From Artemisia argyi (Eukaryota > Streptophyta > Magnoliopsida > Asterales > Asteraceae): a stretch of 64,000 nucleotides of DNA. This document shows positions 22,608-33,057 of this stretch, piece after piece. The notes below the pieces were generated by a model. It had not been told where the DNA came from and ran no database searches. It saw only the letters and a list, made by a program, of their open reading frames with translations. Position numbers and translations under genes: made by a program. Every line of letters begins with the position of its first letter. The first letter of the stretch is position 1. The stretch spans positions 117,065,361 through 117,129,360 of the forward strand of contig CM060703.1 in the NCBI GenBank assembly GCA_030686995.1, written 5' to 3'.

Positions 22608-24022
22608 TGATGCGTGGGAATCGCAACAGGCTTTACCTCTCGAGGGATCTCGAGAAGCTTACAACCCCCACCAGGCAGTATACCTGATCGTTGTAGTATA
22701 GTATAGTGACAAGTACCGGGGGATTGATCGTTCAGCTTAGGAATAGTGTCGCTAGGATTAGAAAGCCTAAATACTAGTTCTAAAGGTGAGGGATGATTAT
22801 TTTTGTATTTTTATATTTTTATGAAAGCTAGTAAAATCTCGGGTTTTGGAAGAGTGGGCGGAATTAGTTGCTATTCAACTAACCCAATACTAAGATGCAA
22901 TCAAAATAAAATACTAAAAATGAAATTAAGCTATTTAAACTAAGGTTGTGAGCAGTAATTGGAGAAAATGTTTTTACTTAGATTTCACTACTCCCTAGAT
23001 ATCTTTTACACGTTAATTACTTGTTATAATTGCATGGATGACGGATCATATTCCTTAATACCATTCATGGGGTGGCACACATAACTCCCCAATTCTATGA
23101 GCTCTTATCTCCTCCTACACCATGCCCATCACAACTATAGAGATTGTACACAGTGGCTCATGCATTAAATACAACCAATAAAGACCTAGTGCGCCTCGGT
23201 TCATGTTTCTTAAGACGTTCAAGCATGTTACCATTTGGAGATCTGCCAGTTTTCTTAAGCCTAACATATAAATCGTTCATCCAAGACAAGAATAAACAAT
23301 TAATCAACACATAATCAATATCTAGGTTTCATTAGATCTAAGCAAACACAAAAGAGATCTAGCCTAGCATGATAGAATTAAGACAAGAACATGATATAGA
23401 CAACCAACACATAGACATATTGATTGAATTAGAAGAACACTTATCTTGATTAATCATGCAAGGTATCAAGGGGTTGGACCCCTTGAAAAACCTGTAAAGT
23501 TAGACCAAAATTGTACTTAGGGTTTCTCCCAAAACTTCTCTCCTTTAATGTGTGAAAAATAGAAAACTATATATAGAAAAATAGAGCTGACGGCGTCAAG
23601 ACAAACAATGTGACGCCATCACCTCACCGCCAAAACTCTCCTCGGACTGCCTAGATCCACTTATGACGCCGTCAAGACTTAGGTACTTCCAGGCCGTCAT
23701 GACTCTTTTACTCTTGACGCACTTCCTACGTGACGCCGTCAAAACTCTTCTGGGTCGTCATGGAAATTCATGAAATTTGCTCTTGACGCCGTCAAGGATT
23801 TGCTCTTGACGCCGTCACCTACTGTTCCCAGCTTGGAAAATTAAGACTTGGCGTTTTCTTCACTTTTATGCTCCAAAAACGTCCGAATTGCTTCCTTTTC
23901 CAGATTTCTCTCCCAAAGTACCTAAAATCACAAAAGGAACAATTTAGGGCAATATTTGATCAAATAAAGTCAATTCCGGGCTTAAATGACCCCCTAAAAG
24001 TGGTTCATTTTTCGCCTCATCA
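22608..24022 (-). repeat. 5' LTR of Athila-type element B
   Basis: 1,415 bp, the same ends as its partner. The palindrome array lies at 23588-23818, with an extra TGACGCCGTCA unit and its TTGCTC spacer (23783-23803) compared with the 3' LTR. The primer site (in reverse, GGCTGCGGCGCCAAAAAC) abuts it on the left at about 22589-22606. Confidence 0.93.
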
Positions 24023-24057
24023 TGGGCTTTAGCCATATCTGGCCCTATTGACTCGTC

Positions 24058-24177
24058 GGGCCAGAGCCTAATCTGTTCATTGGGCCGGAGTCTCTTTTGC
24101 TTGTAGGGCAGGAGCCCGTTTCGTTTGTGGGGCCGGAGCCTGTTTTGTTTGTAGGGCCGGAGCGCAATTCGTATGAG
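24058..24177. repeat. five-unit 24-bp minisatellite in the Tat LTR
   Basis: Five exact-length 24-bp units starting GGGCC(A/G)GAGC with a T-rich second half, with substitutions but no indels between units. They give an apparent Arg-Pro-Tyr-Lys-Gln repeat on the minus strand, which I treat as a by-product. Being a multiple of three, the array keeps frames open. Confidence 0.85.
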
Positions 24178-24367
24178 ATAGTCCATGCCTAGTAGGCCTG
24201 TTATTTGTAATATACGTCATCAAGTCCCCAAGTCAAGTGTTTTTATCGCTCTCGTGCTTTGGTAGCGTGCGGTGAATACTTCTGGACTTTATTACATCTG
24301 TTTTTTTCGCATCTAGTTTCGTAGCTCTTTTCTTGACGCGTGGTTTTTTTTTTGCGGTTTTGAAATC

Positions 24368-26127
24368 GTGGGGGAACGTGGAACGTTTGAGACCGTCTGC
24401 CTTCTTTTCTATGTTTTGCTTGGTTTTCGTGCCGAAGGGTATAAATGGTCTTCCTTATTCACCCATATTTTCTTTTACCTTGTCTCTCTTCTAACTGTGA
24501 TATTTATTATTTACTCGTGCTTTAACAAATTTGAACCTTTAGCGAAATGGAAATGGTTCTTAATGTTCCCGATCTTTTTAAAGTTTGCGTGTCTAAGGAG
24601 GAATGGCCAAGAGTTTCTTTGGGTCAACTTACTACTGCTATTAGGGATGTCTCCGGATCTCATAGTGTTGCTACGACTGATTAGTAGCACCTCTGATTTG
24701 GATCTTCTCGAGAAAGAGGTTGTTCACTCAATGGAATTGCCGTCAGTGTCGGAGGTGAAGAGGGGAGCAGAGACAGTATCTTTTAATGACTCCCCTCCCG
24801 TTGTTAAGGGACTCAAGGTGGGTGATTCGGCGATTGGTGATCTTGCTAATTTTGAGGCTAGTGTTGGTATCTTTTCTTCCCCTGCTTCTGATTTGGAAGT
24901 GAGTTCGTTTATCAAGCGTAGCACGCTGATTGACGACAGTTTCTACCATTTCCCCGGTGGCTACTTCAGTTTCTCGAGGAAAGTCTATTGATGAGTCACC
25001 GCTTCCCGATCAGAGTTTGGTTACTCAGGGTACGGGAATCATGTTTAGTAGTGATACCCGTGATTCGGGTGGTGTTAGTCCTGATGGTCCGGACAATATC
25101 TATGTCCCTCAGTGGGATGTTACCAACGATTCTTGTTTGACCGGCTCGCTGGAGTGCCGTAGTTTGATTGATAGGGTTGCTCTATCACGTATATCTGCGG
25201 CTGTTCGTGGCTTGAGTCATGAACAGTTATTTTATGTATTCAATGTTACCTCAGCTCATCAAACGGTTGTGGGATCCGAAGTGAGGAGGCGTGGGGAGGA
25301 TCTTTTGTAGGAGAATGTGAATTTATCTAATCTTTGCGATGAGCGAGCTTATTTGCTCAGGTCTAGGGATGAGAAAATTGGTAAGCTGAAAGCGAGGCTT
25401 TCTTTGGCTGATGCTGAGGTTGCGGAGGTGGCTAGTCTTCGCAATCGTATTTCTGCTTTGGAATCTTTGGAGAAGGTTTTAATGGAGCAGAGTTCCATGC
25501 TTCGGAGAGAACGTGATTCTCTTGAGACGCAGGTTTTGGAACTTCGGTCTTCTGTCTCCCCGCCTGGCCATGTGTTTATTTCTCGAGAGAGGCTCTCATT
25601 GGCTTTTGATCATTTGGCGGAGGAGTTTATGAAGATACAGGATGATCAGATGGGGGGCCTTATCCGTAGGATAGTTACTCTGGAGGAGCATTTGGAAAAA
25701 TTGTTTTTGTATGTGCACGAGGCATTTCGTCCTTGCTTGGTTTTTGATGTGGTTGAGCATCATTGGTTTTTGACTCATGGTATCCGGCTTGCTGTTGCCA
25801 AGTGTCTAAACTCCCCGGACTATGTTGCTGCATCTGGGAGGATTGTTAGCTCTGCTGTTATCAAAGGTGTTCAAGATGGATTGGTGGCCGGTCTTGCGCA
25901 CAGTCGTTTAGGTGCGGACCTTTCTGGGGTTGCTGGCAATTGTTCATCGGCTGAGGCAGACTATCAGTCCGCGATGTAGGACCTTCGGGAATTTGACATC
26001 CCCTTATTTGCGACTCTATTGGTGAATAAGGATTCCCGTATTGGTGATATCATGGAACTCCTTCGTCTTGAGGGTCCTCTTGCCAATCTTCCCGATATGG
26101 CTTCTTTGCAGCCAGACTTGGAGCAAC
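24368..26127 (+). pseudogene. Tat-element antisense ORF, 5' part
   Basis: Plus-strand frame antisense to the Tat pol: an open frame from ATG 24368 to 24991, a shift to a second frame near 24935 that runs to a TAG at 25308, and a third frame 25317-25979 with a TAG at 25977-25979, continuing to the insertion point. The central part is a predicted coiled coil (about 25370-25560: KIGKLKARLSLADAEVAEV, MLRRERDSLETQVLELRSSV). The segment LIRRIVTLEEHL, WFLTHGIRLAVAKCLNSPDY and SAEADYQSA resembles plant proteins filed as putative gypsy-type transposon (PF04195-associated) in Asteraceae, from memory. The N-terminal domain of that family is not recognisable. It resumes at 58558. Function is unknown; a regulatory or accessory role is only a guess. 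Confidence 0.72.
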
Positions 26128-26132
26128 TTTTT

Positions 26133-26691
26133 TGTGGAAAACTAGAAAGGGGGTTGAATAGTTTTACGTCTTTTTAATTTGTTATAAAAGATTGTTTGAA
26201 AGTTTTCTTTGTTTTCAAATATATAGATTCGATGCTATATGAAATCAAGTCATGCACAATATGAACAACACTAAATATGTACTATAAAGCAATAATAATG
26301 TAAGTAAAGAAATAGATGAGAGTTGGAAAGATTGAACCGCGAGACAAGAGATTTATAGTGGTTCGGCTACAAGGTCACCTTCCTTGCCCTACTCCACTCC
26401 CCGAGCACCTAACTCGAGAGTTTTCTTCACTATGTCAACAAGCTCCTTTATGGCGGAGAAAACCTTACACACCAATTTACACATCACAACTACGTCACAA
26501 CTTATTCACACCTTCTACACACCTATTTCACACCTATTCACAACTTAATCACACCACTTCTTCACACCTATATCCTAAACACCAATTTTCTTCACACCTA
26601 TCTTCTACACACCAACCTTCTTCACAACTATCTTCTACACACCAATCTTCTTCCTAACTTTTCTTCTTCACAACTAACTACTAACCTATCA

Positions 26692-26729
<38 letters not shown>

Positions 26730-27509
26730 AGCTAAACTATCTTCTAACAAATATTCACAACTATTCACACAATGAGATGTATATGATGATGATGCTCTAA
26801 CAACTTAGATGTGGAGATCACAACAAGTTGTAATACTTCTTGTCTTGAGGGATAGAAGTATTCTTCTCTTGCACTTGATGGGATGATCTTTGGATCACTT
26901 TGAAACAAAGATTTAAGAATGTATGATCAAAGGATTTAGAGATTGGAAATGGAGATCTAGAACAGAAAGCTTAGGAGTGCAAAAGGTGAGAAAAATTCCA
27001 GATTTAAGGTGGTATTTATAGGCAACAAATTCTGACAGAGGAGTGTGGCCGGTCCCCTTAAATCAAGGTCGGCCCCCTTAAAATTAAGGGACCGCCCCTT
27101 ATAATTAAGGGGGCCGCCCAGCTATAACGGCCATAAATTTTGTTTTCTAGTGGGGAAAGTTTATTTGGTGAAAAACTAACTGATTTTGGTTAAAAATTTG
27201 AATTCATATATTTAGTATGAATAAAACATTTTTTTTATTACCAAAAGTGTTTTTCAAAAATATATAATATGTTTATATAATTAAATAAACTTTGTAATAC
27301 TTAATTAAATTTCCCTTTGATCATAAATTGCACTAAACACTTTGTTTATTCATACCTTGAGTGATTTGGATGTAAAGAGAAAATGTTAATCACTAAATAC
27401 TTGTTTAAGTCACAAGTTTTAGTTCTATGAGTTTGTATTTTGTAATAATCAAAACATAGAGATATTGATAATATGTTAATAATGTTTTTAGGCATTATTT
27501 ATGGCAACA
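26133..27509 (-). repeat. 3' LTR of the SIRE-like copia
   Basis: Plus-strand ends TGTGGAAAACTAGAAAGG and TTATTTATGGCAACA. It contains the palindrome cluster (27047-27122), a reversed TATA, the minisatellite and a TA microsatellite (26695-26727, about 16 units). The terminal TGGCAACA differs from TGTCAACA in the partner. Its first 300 bp carry TTTATAGTGGTTCGGC, a stretch of a kind recurrent in plant copia LTRs. Confidence 0.93.
26695..26727. repeat. TA microsatellite in the SIRE-like 3' LTR
   Basis: About 16 TA units. The homologous site in the 5' LTR (57703-57772) has about 35 units, so most of the length difference between the two LTRs arose here after or during insertion. Confidence 0.95.
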
Positions 27510-27710
27510 ATCTCCCCCTTTTTGATTATTACAAAACCTTAAACTCAATAACTCTAATATTTGTTTCTAGACAAGTATTAAAGAGTTTACATTTCTCTTC
27601 ATCCCCTTTTTGTAAAATCAAAAAGGTTAAGCTGAATAAGCTTCGTGAAAGAAGATTAAACGGGTAGAATGCTCCCCCTTGGTGTATGCTCCCCCTCATT
27701 TGAGAGCACC
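27510..27710 (-). other. polypurine tracts of the SIRE-like copia
   Basis: In element sense, AAAAAGGGGGAGAT directly precedes the 3' LTR (27510-27523), and two further tracts, AAGGGGGAGCAT and GAGGGGGAGCAT, lie 150-190 bp upstream (27671-27703). The first should prime plus-strand DNA; the others may be auxiliary. Copia element 1 has the same multiplicity in its own 3' region. The interval 27711-27984 holds no gene. Confidence 0.7.
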
Positions 27711-27984
27711 AAGGGAATGAGCTATGAAAATCTTGGCTACACAAAATATTTGAAGAGAACAAGACACATATACATGCAAAGCAATAAATATGCAAATAAA
27801 AATAGATTCATTCAAGCATCATAGAAATGATTAGCATTACAACATTCAATATGCTTAAAGCATATTGATTACAATAAAACAAAAGAAAAGACATAGTCCT
27901 ATATTGCCTAAGAGAGCACTTGGACTTGCTTGCAACCGATGGTTGATTGTTTTATTTGCTTGAAGGAGAACATAAGCATAAAGC

Positions 27985-28689
27985 TTAGTTGTTAGATGGA
28001 GAGGGATATGGAGTGGGGTATGGAGCGGAAGAGGTGGATCTTACGATGTTGTATCGTGTTAAGGGTGGTATGGGATGAGGACGAGTGAGGAGATATTCAA
28101 TCCAAGAAATATCTTCACTCAAGTATAGGATTTGTTTTTGAAGGAAGATGCAACAAGGGCAATAGTGAGTGTGGTTTGTAACTTGATCCAAGTTGAGAGA
28201 GTGAGGTAGGCAATTGTTGTAGGGTGATGATGGAGGTTGCCCTTTGTTGCGTTGTGCAAGATGAATGGCATTGAGATCACTAAGATCATGGATTTGGGAT
28301 ATTTCATCACGGAACTTTTGCTTTTCCATGGCAATGCGGAGAGAGTCATTGTGTTGATATGGATGAATTGGGTTTGTGTAGTTGTAATTGTTGTTGAATG
28401 GTTGATCAAACTTGTATGGATCATTATAAATGGTTGGAGGATGAGATGAGTGATTTGGCATGAAGGAAGATGTTTGGCCAATGTTGTATGGTTTGTAAAG
28501 AGGATCAAATGAATGTCCTTGTGAATTTGGTGTAAAGTTTGGGAAGTAAGTGGTTGGAGGTGTTGAGTGATTTCCAACTTCATTGGTTATGATGGATTTG
28601 TTTCGAGGGCTTTTTCTTCGCCAAATGGGTTTTTCCGTCATTCTTGCAAGCCTTGAGGCTTTTGGTTTTGGTTTGTTTGGAGAAGTCAT
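27985..28689 (-). CDS. extra 234-aa ORF between pol and 3' LTR of the SIRE-like copia
   Basis: Same strand as pol, 990 bp past the RNase H stop, uninterrupted over 234 codons while gag-pol has five stops. The first 32 residues are basic (KPKPKASRLARMTEKPIWRR), suggesting a nucleic-acid-binding or nuclear-targeting segment. Residues about 40-115 are Pro/Asn/Tyr/His-rich low complexity. A short amphipathic helix follows (MEKQKFRDEISQIHDLSD), and near the C-terminus a Cys pair sits in HTHYCPCCIFLQ. There is no signal peptide or membrane span, so it is not an obvious envelope protein even though it occupies the env position. I do not recognise the family. A TATA box and a palindrome cluster like those of the LTR lie upstream. 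Confidence 0.55.
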   Translation of the reverse strand: MTSPNKPKPKASRLARMTEKPIWRRKSPRNKSIITNEVGNHSTPPTTYFPNFTPNSQGHSFDPLYKPYNIGQTSSFMPNHSSHPPTIYNDPYKFDQPFNNNYNYTNPIHPYQHNDSLRIAMEKQKFRDEISQIHDLSDLNAIHLAQRNKGQPPSSPYNNCLPHSLNLDQVTNHTHYCPCCIFLQKQILYLSEDISWIEYLLTRPHPIPPLTRYNIVRSTSSAPYPTPYPSPSNN

Positions 28690-28722
28690 GAAGGGATGAA
28701 TGGAGAGTGTGGAAGATTTGGG

Positions 28723-28940
28723 ATATTTATAGTGTAAGATTTGTGTGTTTATGGATGGATAAAGTTTGTTTGGGAGATTAGGACAAAATGTGTTGGTGAA
28801 AAATGGGAAATGTAGGTTGAAATGGGCTAAAAATCATAAAAGATTCTGTAAATCCGTTCAGCAGATGGCTGGTCCCCTTAATTAGGGGGCGGTCCCCTTA
28901 AAATTAAGGGGGACGCCTTACATAATTTCTGGGGCCGCCC
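28723..28940 (-). promoter_or_regulatory. candidate internal promoter for the extra ORF, resembling the LTR U3
   Basis: On the minus strand, GATGGGCGGCCCC, then CCCCCTTAATTTTAAGGGGAC and CCGCCCCCTAATTAAGGGGAC (within 28867-28940) mirror the U3 cluster of this element's own LTR, and ACTATAAATATCC (28723-28732) mirrors its TATA box. The ATG of the 234-aa ORF is 34 bp further on, which leaves a very short leader if transcription starts about 30 bp below TATA. The alternative is a relic of an old LTR from the same family. The interval 28941-29679 holds no gene. Confidence 0.45.
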
Positions 28941-29679
28941 ATCTGATGGTTCCCAGATTGCCAGAAAAGGGTTTTTGGCAAAAAATTTATAGAAAGGTTG
29001 TGTTTTTGGATTTGGATTCAAGCAAGTTCAATTCCTTTAGGCAATATAGCATCTAATCTAATCAAGATATAGCATGCATGCAAAAACACTTAAGCAAAAG
29101 AGCAAATAAGCAACACATATTAAGCTAAAAGAGACAAATGAAGGCAAGAGCACTTAAGCTTCCTAAGGCAACTATCTTAGATTAAAGACAAAGGCAACTA
29201 GTGAGTCAAAAATCTAGTGATGAAACAAGATAACAATGTTATGAGTGATTTTGTCCTAGTGTGTGCCTATATGCAACAAATGTGGAGTTGTGATTGTTTC
29301 GACTTCTAAACAACAAAAAAAAATTTCTTAAGAAACAATCCAAAATCTCCTTGATTCGATTTTTGCTCGATCATTAATGTCAAAGATATATATTATATTA
29401 TATACCTCGACAATTTATGTGAGAATTTATGCATGATTTTGGAAGAAAATGTTGTTAGCATTAGTCAAAAATGCAAGGAAAATGATGTTCATGTGATTCC
29501 TAGATGTGAGAATAATTTTAAAGAAAATTGATTGGGTTTTACAAAAGAGTTTATGCAAAGAAAATAAAATTTCCCAATCTTTAATTTTGTGCGAAATAGA
29601 TTCCTAGACTCAGAAATGGAGAAGTGAAAAAAAAAATGTTATGCAAGAAAAACAAAAAATTGTCTAAATGCAATAAAAT

Positions 29680-29984
29680 TTAGTCAACTTGTTCCATCAT
29701 TCCTAATCCTAAACGCAAGTGGTTGAATAATTCACGCTTAAGGGGTTTAGTGAATATATCCGCTATGTTATCTTCCGATGCAACATTTTCTATAGATATG
29801 TTCCCTTTTTGTACATTATCCCTAAGAGAGTGGTGGCGTATATCTATATGTTTAGTCCTAGAGTGTTGCACCGAATTTTTACTTAAATCTATCGCACCTT
29901 TGTTATCGCACATAATGGGAACGTTTTCTAACCTAATGCCATAGTCTATAAGAGCATGTTTCATCCATAGTGCTTGTTGACATG
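29680..29984 (-). pseudogene. RNase H C-terminal end of the SIRE-like gag-pol
   Basis: Continuation of the frame that stops at 53273. It reads CQQALWMKHALIDYG, then MCDNKGAIDLSKN with the RNase H Asp, HSRTKHIDIRHH and DIFTKPLKRELFNHLRLGLG, ending at the natural stop 29680-29682. It joins the upstream part exactly across the target duplication ACATG, which proves that the 23-kb Tekay-like element is a clean insertion. Confidence 0.93.
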
Positions 29985-30993
29985 TGTCACACCCCCAATT
30001 TACCTGACTTGCAGCGGAATGGAATACCTGGGGGTGTCTGTCATAGCATAACAGTTATAGTTACATTGAACGACCTAAAGTGTCGTTTGGAAAATACTTC
30101 GTTTGATTATTGAAATAATCCAGAGTTTACAATATGAGGTCCCCAAAAGGTGTGGCATGTTTATGAAAAACAAGTCATACTAGATCAAACGTTTACATAA
30201 GTGCATGAAATAAGGGTGAGACGCTTCGACCCCGCGACTCCATGAAGGTCCAAATGCATGTCACATGAGCTACCTTAATAACCTGAAATACATTGCTAAA
30301 ATGTCAACACGAATGTTGGTGAATTCCATAGGTTTATAAAATGTAATGTTGTACGGCCACCACAAGTAAAAGTGCAAGATAAAAATCAAGTAAAATAGTA
30401 CAATAGACCTTAAGCTCATGACCCCGAAGCTATGACTGATGAAATTATATGCCCCTCCCGAATGTTTTACCAGAACACTCCCAAAATGTCAAAATGAAAT
30501 GCATCCGCTTACTGTTGGTAATAACTACCACGGATGGAGGCGTCACCCTCGATAGATCTATCCACTCACTCTCGCTTAATTGGCAAATTAACGGTCCATG
30601 ATAATAAATAGGGGACTTTAACAGGTTGGTAAGGCAACTTAAGCAATGTACATATGTTTTGGTACTTGGGCTCGTACTAAAATAATTGATGCAATGTATT
30701 CCCCCGTGGGATTTGAAATCAAAATATTGTATTGAAAACGGGGCTATGAAAACTCACCTTAAACTGATGATACTGTGATGAAGTGAAATAGAAAACAACA
30801 ATGAACGGTTAGCTGCCTCAACCTAATATGAATGATGAACGATCTACTTTAGATCATGAAATGATGTTATGAATGTCCATGCACATGCTTTCTATACCAC
30901 TCTACTCTTTGGAAAAATACTTGTTGTTATAAAAAATATACATTTTCTAAGACTTAGGAAAATAAGGCAACTAGAAAAACAAAACTAGTTGAA

Positions 30994-31073
<80 letters not shown>

Positions 31074-33057
31074 TATGTATCAATATTAGTGTTGAAAATC
31101 CTCGGTTTGAAATCCTTGATATAACGCCTTGTAGTGATAAAAATATACTTGTAATCACTAATACTTCATTAGTTATGAATTTAGGTACTTGGTATTATTT
31201 CTAGAAATCTAGAGTTACTACGTAGTTTTAGTATTATTCTTGGTCTAAAAGCTGTCAAAACAATATGAGTTTTGCCGATATTGAAACGTGAATATCTTTG
31301 TCGTTATAAGTCCGTTTTACTTGTTCTTTATATCCACGGTTACGTCTTAGTATGTAGTAATATATTTTGGAAAGCTTGGCTCCTCCGGGTTACGTCTAAA
31401 GCCTCGTTTTGTCCGACGAAAAACGTCCAACAGCATGTATTTTCAGAAAATATACTTTTCGTCAATAAACTTGCAAAAATTATAACTTCTTCGTTATAAA
31501 CTCTTTTTAATCCGTTCTTTCGCCTACGGATTCGTTTTTGAAAGTATTTTCTAAAAATTTTGCCAAAGTTTCCTTTAGGTTTACTGATTTTCCTGGATTT
31601 ACAAAAATGGGACAGAATGTATAAATACTTGTTACAAATCCATTTTTCATGTTCAAAACTAGTTTCTACTTCAACCAAATCTCTTTCAAACACTACAAAG
31701 CTATACTAATCCTACCATACACCTTCTTAGGGTGCAATATCACTACTAATCATGTTAATTTAACAAAGGAACACCTAAATAATAATCTAGAGTTTGTATG
31801 TTCAAAAAGTTAACAAAAATAATGTGGTATAGCTAACTTGTACATGAAATTAAGCATGAAAACCATAAGATACAAGTATTAATTTGATGAAATCATGAAA
31901 ATAAATTTGATAACTCACTTTGAAATAATAGGTGATTAGATGATGAGAAATCTTGTGTTACTTGTGTTTATGTTGCAAGAATCTTGATTAGAATGACGAA
32001 AGGAGCAACTTTGTAGCTTTGATCTTTGAAAAATAATGAATTTTGGTCTTGGATCTTAATTGGGTCGTTGGTTTTGATGTAGAGATGGAAAAGAAGAGGT
32101 TTGCACTTTTTGATCTAAAAAAATTACAAGTAAAATGTGTTTTTGGTTCCTAGATATTTGTTGAACTTTTAAGGTTTAATATGAATACATAAATGCATAA
32201 GGTTAGGATTAGTAACTTGTGGTATTTAGTGGTGGTCTTTGGCCGGTTTTCAATGGGTAAAAGAGAAGCAAAAATCGGTTTTGGTAACTTAGGAAATGTA
32301 GTGTAATATTAGTTGTAGTTTAGTGTAAGTATTAGTTATAATCGGGTACCGAGTTTGCTAGAAATAAATGTTAATGAAGTTATTCGGAATAAAATAAAGT
32401 TGTAAGAATGTTAAAAATATGTTGGGTACAAGTACTGAGTGCTCGGGTGATTATTGTTTAGTTTTTACGAAAACAGTCGTAATATTTATAAGCTTACGTT
32501 ATAAATAAAATAAATTTCCAAAATACTGGGTAAATGAATATAATAACTTTTATGATGATATAATGGATATAAAAATATGTCGGGACCATTGTGGGAATAT
32601 TTAGATATATTCGTCGTGTTTATAAATCGGGTGTTAACGTTTATTTATAAATAATTATAAGGAAAACGTTAAATGTATCAAATATATAAATTTGAAAATC
32701 CTAAGAGTGGTATAACATAAAAATGTTGTTATGATGATATGCAGACTGTCTCTAGTCCGTATGCAATGTCCTTACTGATAATGAAATAAATTCGCACCTA
32801 AACAAATACGGTTACGCGAATTTTAATACCCGTAAACTAAATTTACGATGAAATGAGTAATGCAAGTGAATTGTGAAAACTTTTCCGGCAATGAATAGTT
32901 TTTAGTGAATAGTAAAATTCTCAAATGTTTCTCAGAATATCAAATTGACCTCGAAAATGATGAATAGTAAACGATGAATAGTGTTTTGATGAATAGTGTT
33001 TGATGAATAGTGTTTTTCCAAAATTTGGGAAATGACCTGAAATGGTGAGTTGTGACA
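29985..33057 (-). repeat. 3' LTR of the Tekay-like element
   Basis: Plus-strand ends TGTCACACCCCCAATTTACC and GGTGAGTTGTGACA. Contains a 37-unit TA microsatellite (30997-31070) and, near its right end (about 32890-33013), repeats of GATGAATAGTG; four clustered copies here, three in the partner. CTTCCCCTCTAAAAGG right after it is the reversed purine tract. Confidence 0.92.
30997..31070. repeat. TA microsatellite in the Tekay-like 3' LTR
   Basis: About 37 TA units. The homologous tract in the 5' LTR (51210-51286) has about 38. It makes a run of Ile/Tyr codons that should not be called a gene. Confidence 0.97.

Larger units (their letters stand above)
17360..24022 (-). mobile_element. Athila-type Ty3/gypsy element B, non-autonomous
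   Basis: 6,663 bp in reverse orientation with target duplication TGGGC (17355-17359 and 24023-24027). The 5' LTR is on the right (22608-24022) and the 3' LTR on the left (17360-18753). It shares LTRs, leader, primer site and most of the 3' non-coding half with element A, but the coding segment is different: a 399-aa gag-like ORF replaces A's gag/protease-like frame. It has no reverse transcriptase or integrase, so it must have been mobilised in trans. It lies within the LTR of the Tat element. Confidence 0.92.
16919..24222 (-). repeat. 3' LTR of the Tat-lineage element, split by element B
   Basis: On the plus strand it begins TGTTAGTGCAAAAAAAGTGG and ends TATACGTCATCA, so in element sense it is TGATGACGTA...GCACTAACA. 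Removing element B and one target duplication leaves about 636 bp. The adjacent CAAGTCCCCAAGTCAAG reads as a purine tract in the element's sense. It contains a 24-bp minisatellite. Boundaries rest on the TG/CA ends and on where copia homology stops, since no partner LTR is in view. Confidence 0.65.

Noticed and set aside
23944..24186. 80-codon minus frame with an Arg-Pro-Tyr-Lys repeat
   Set aside because: It crosses the junction between the element B LTR and the Tat LTR minisatellite.
26316..26657. 113-codon frame, also at 57324-57665
   Set aside because: It lies in LTR DNA and its second half is the 15-bp minisatellite; present twice only because LTRs are duplicated.
29723..29944. 73-codon plus-strand frame
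   Set aside because: Antisense shadow of the RNase H coding region of the SIRE-like copia.
30989..31204. 71-codon frame with a long Ile/Tyr run
   Set aside because: It is a translation of the TA microsatellite inside the Tekay-like LTR.
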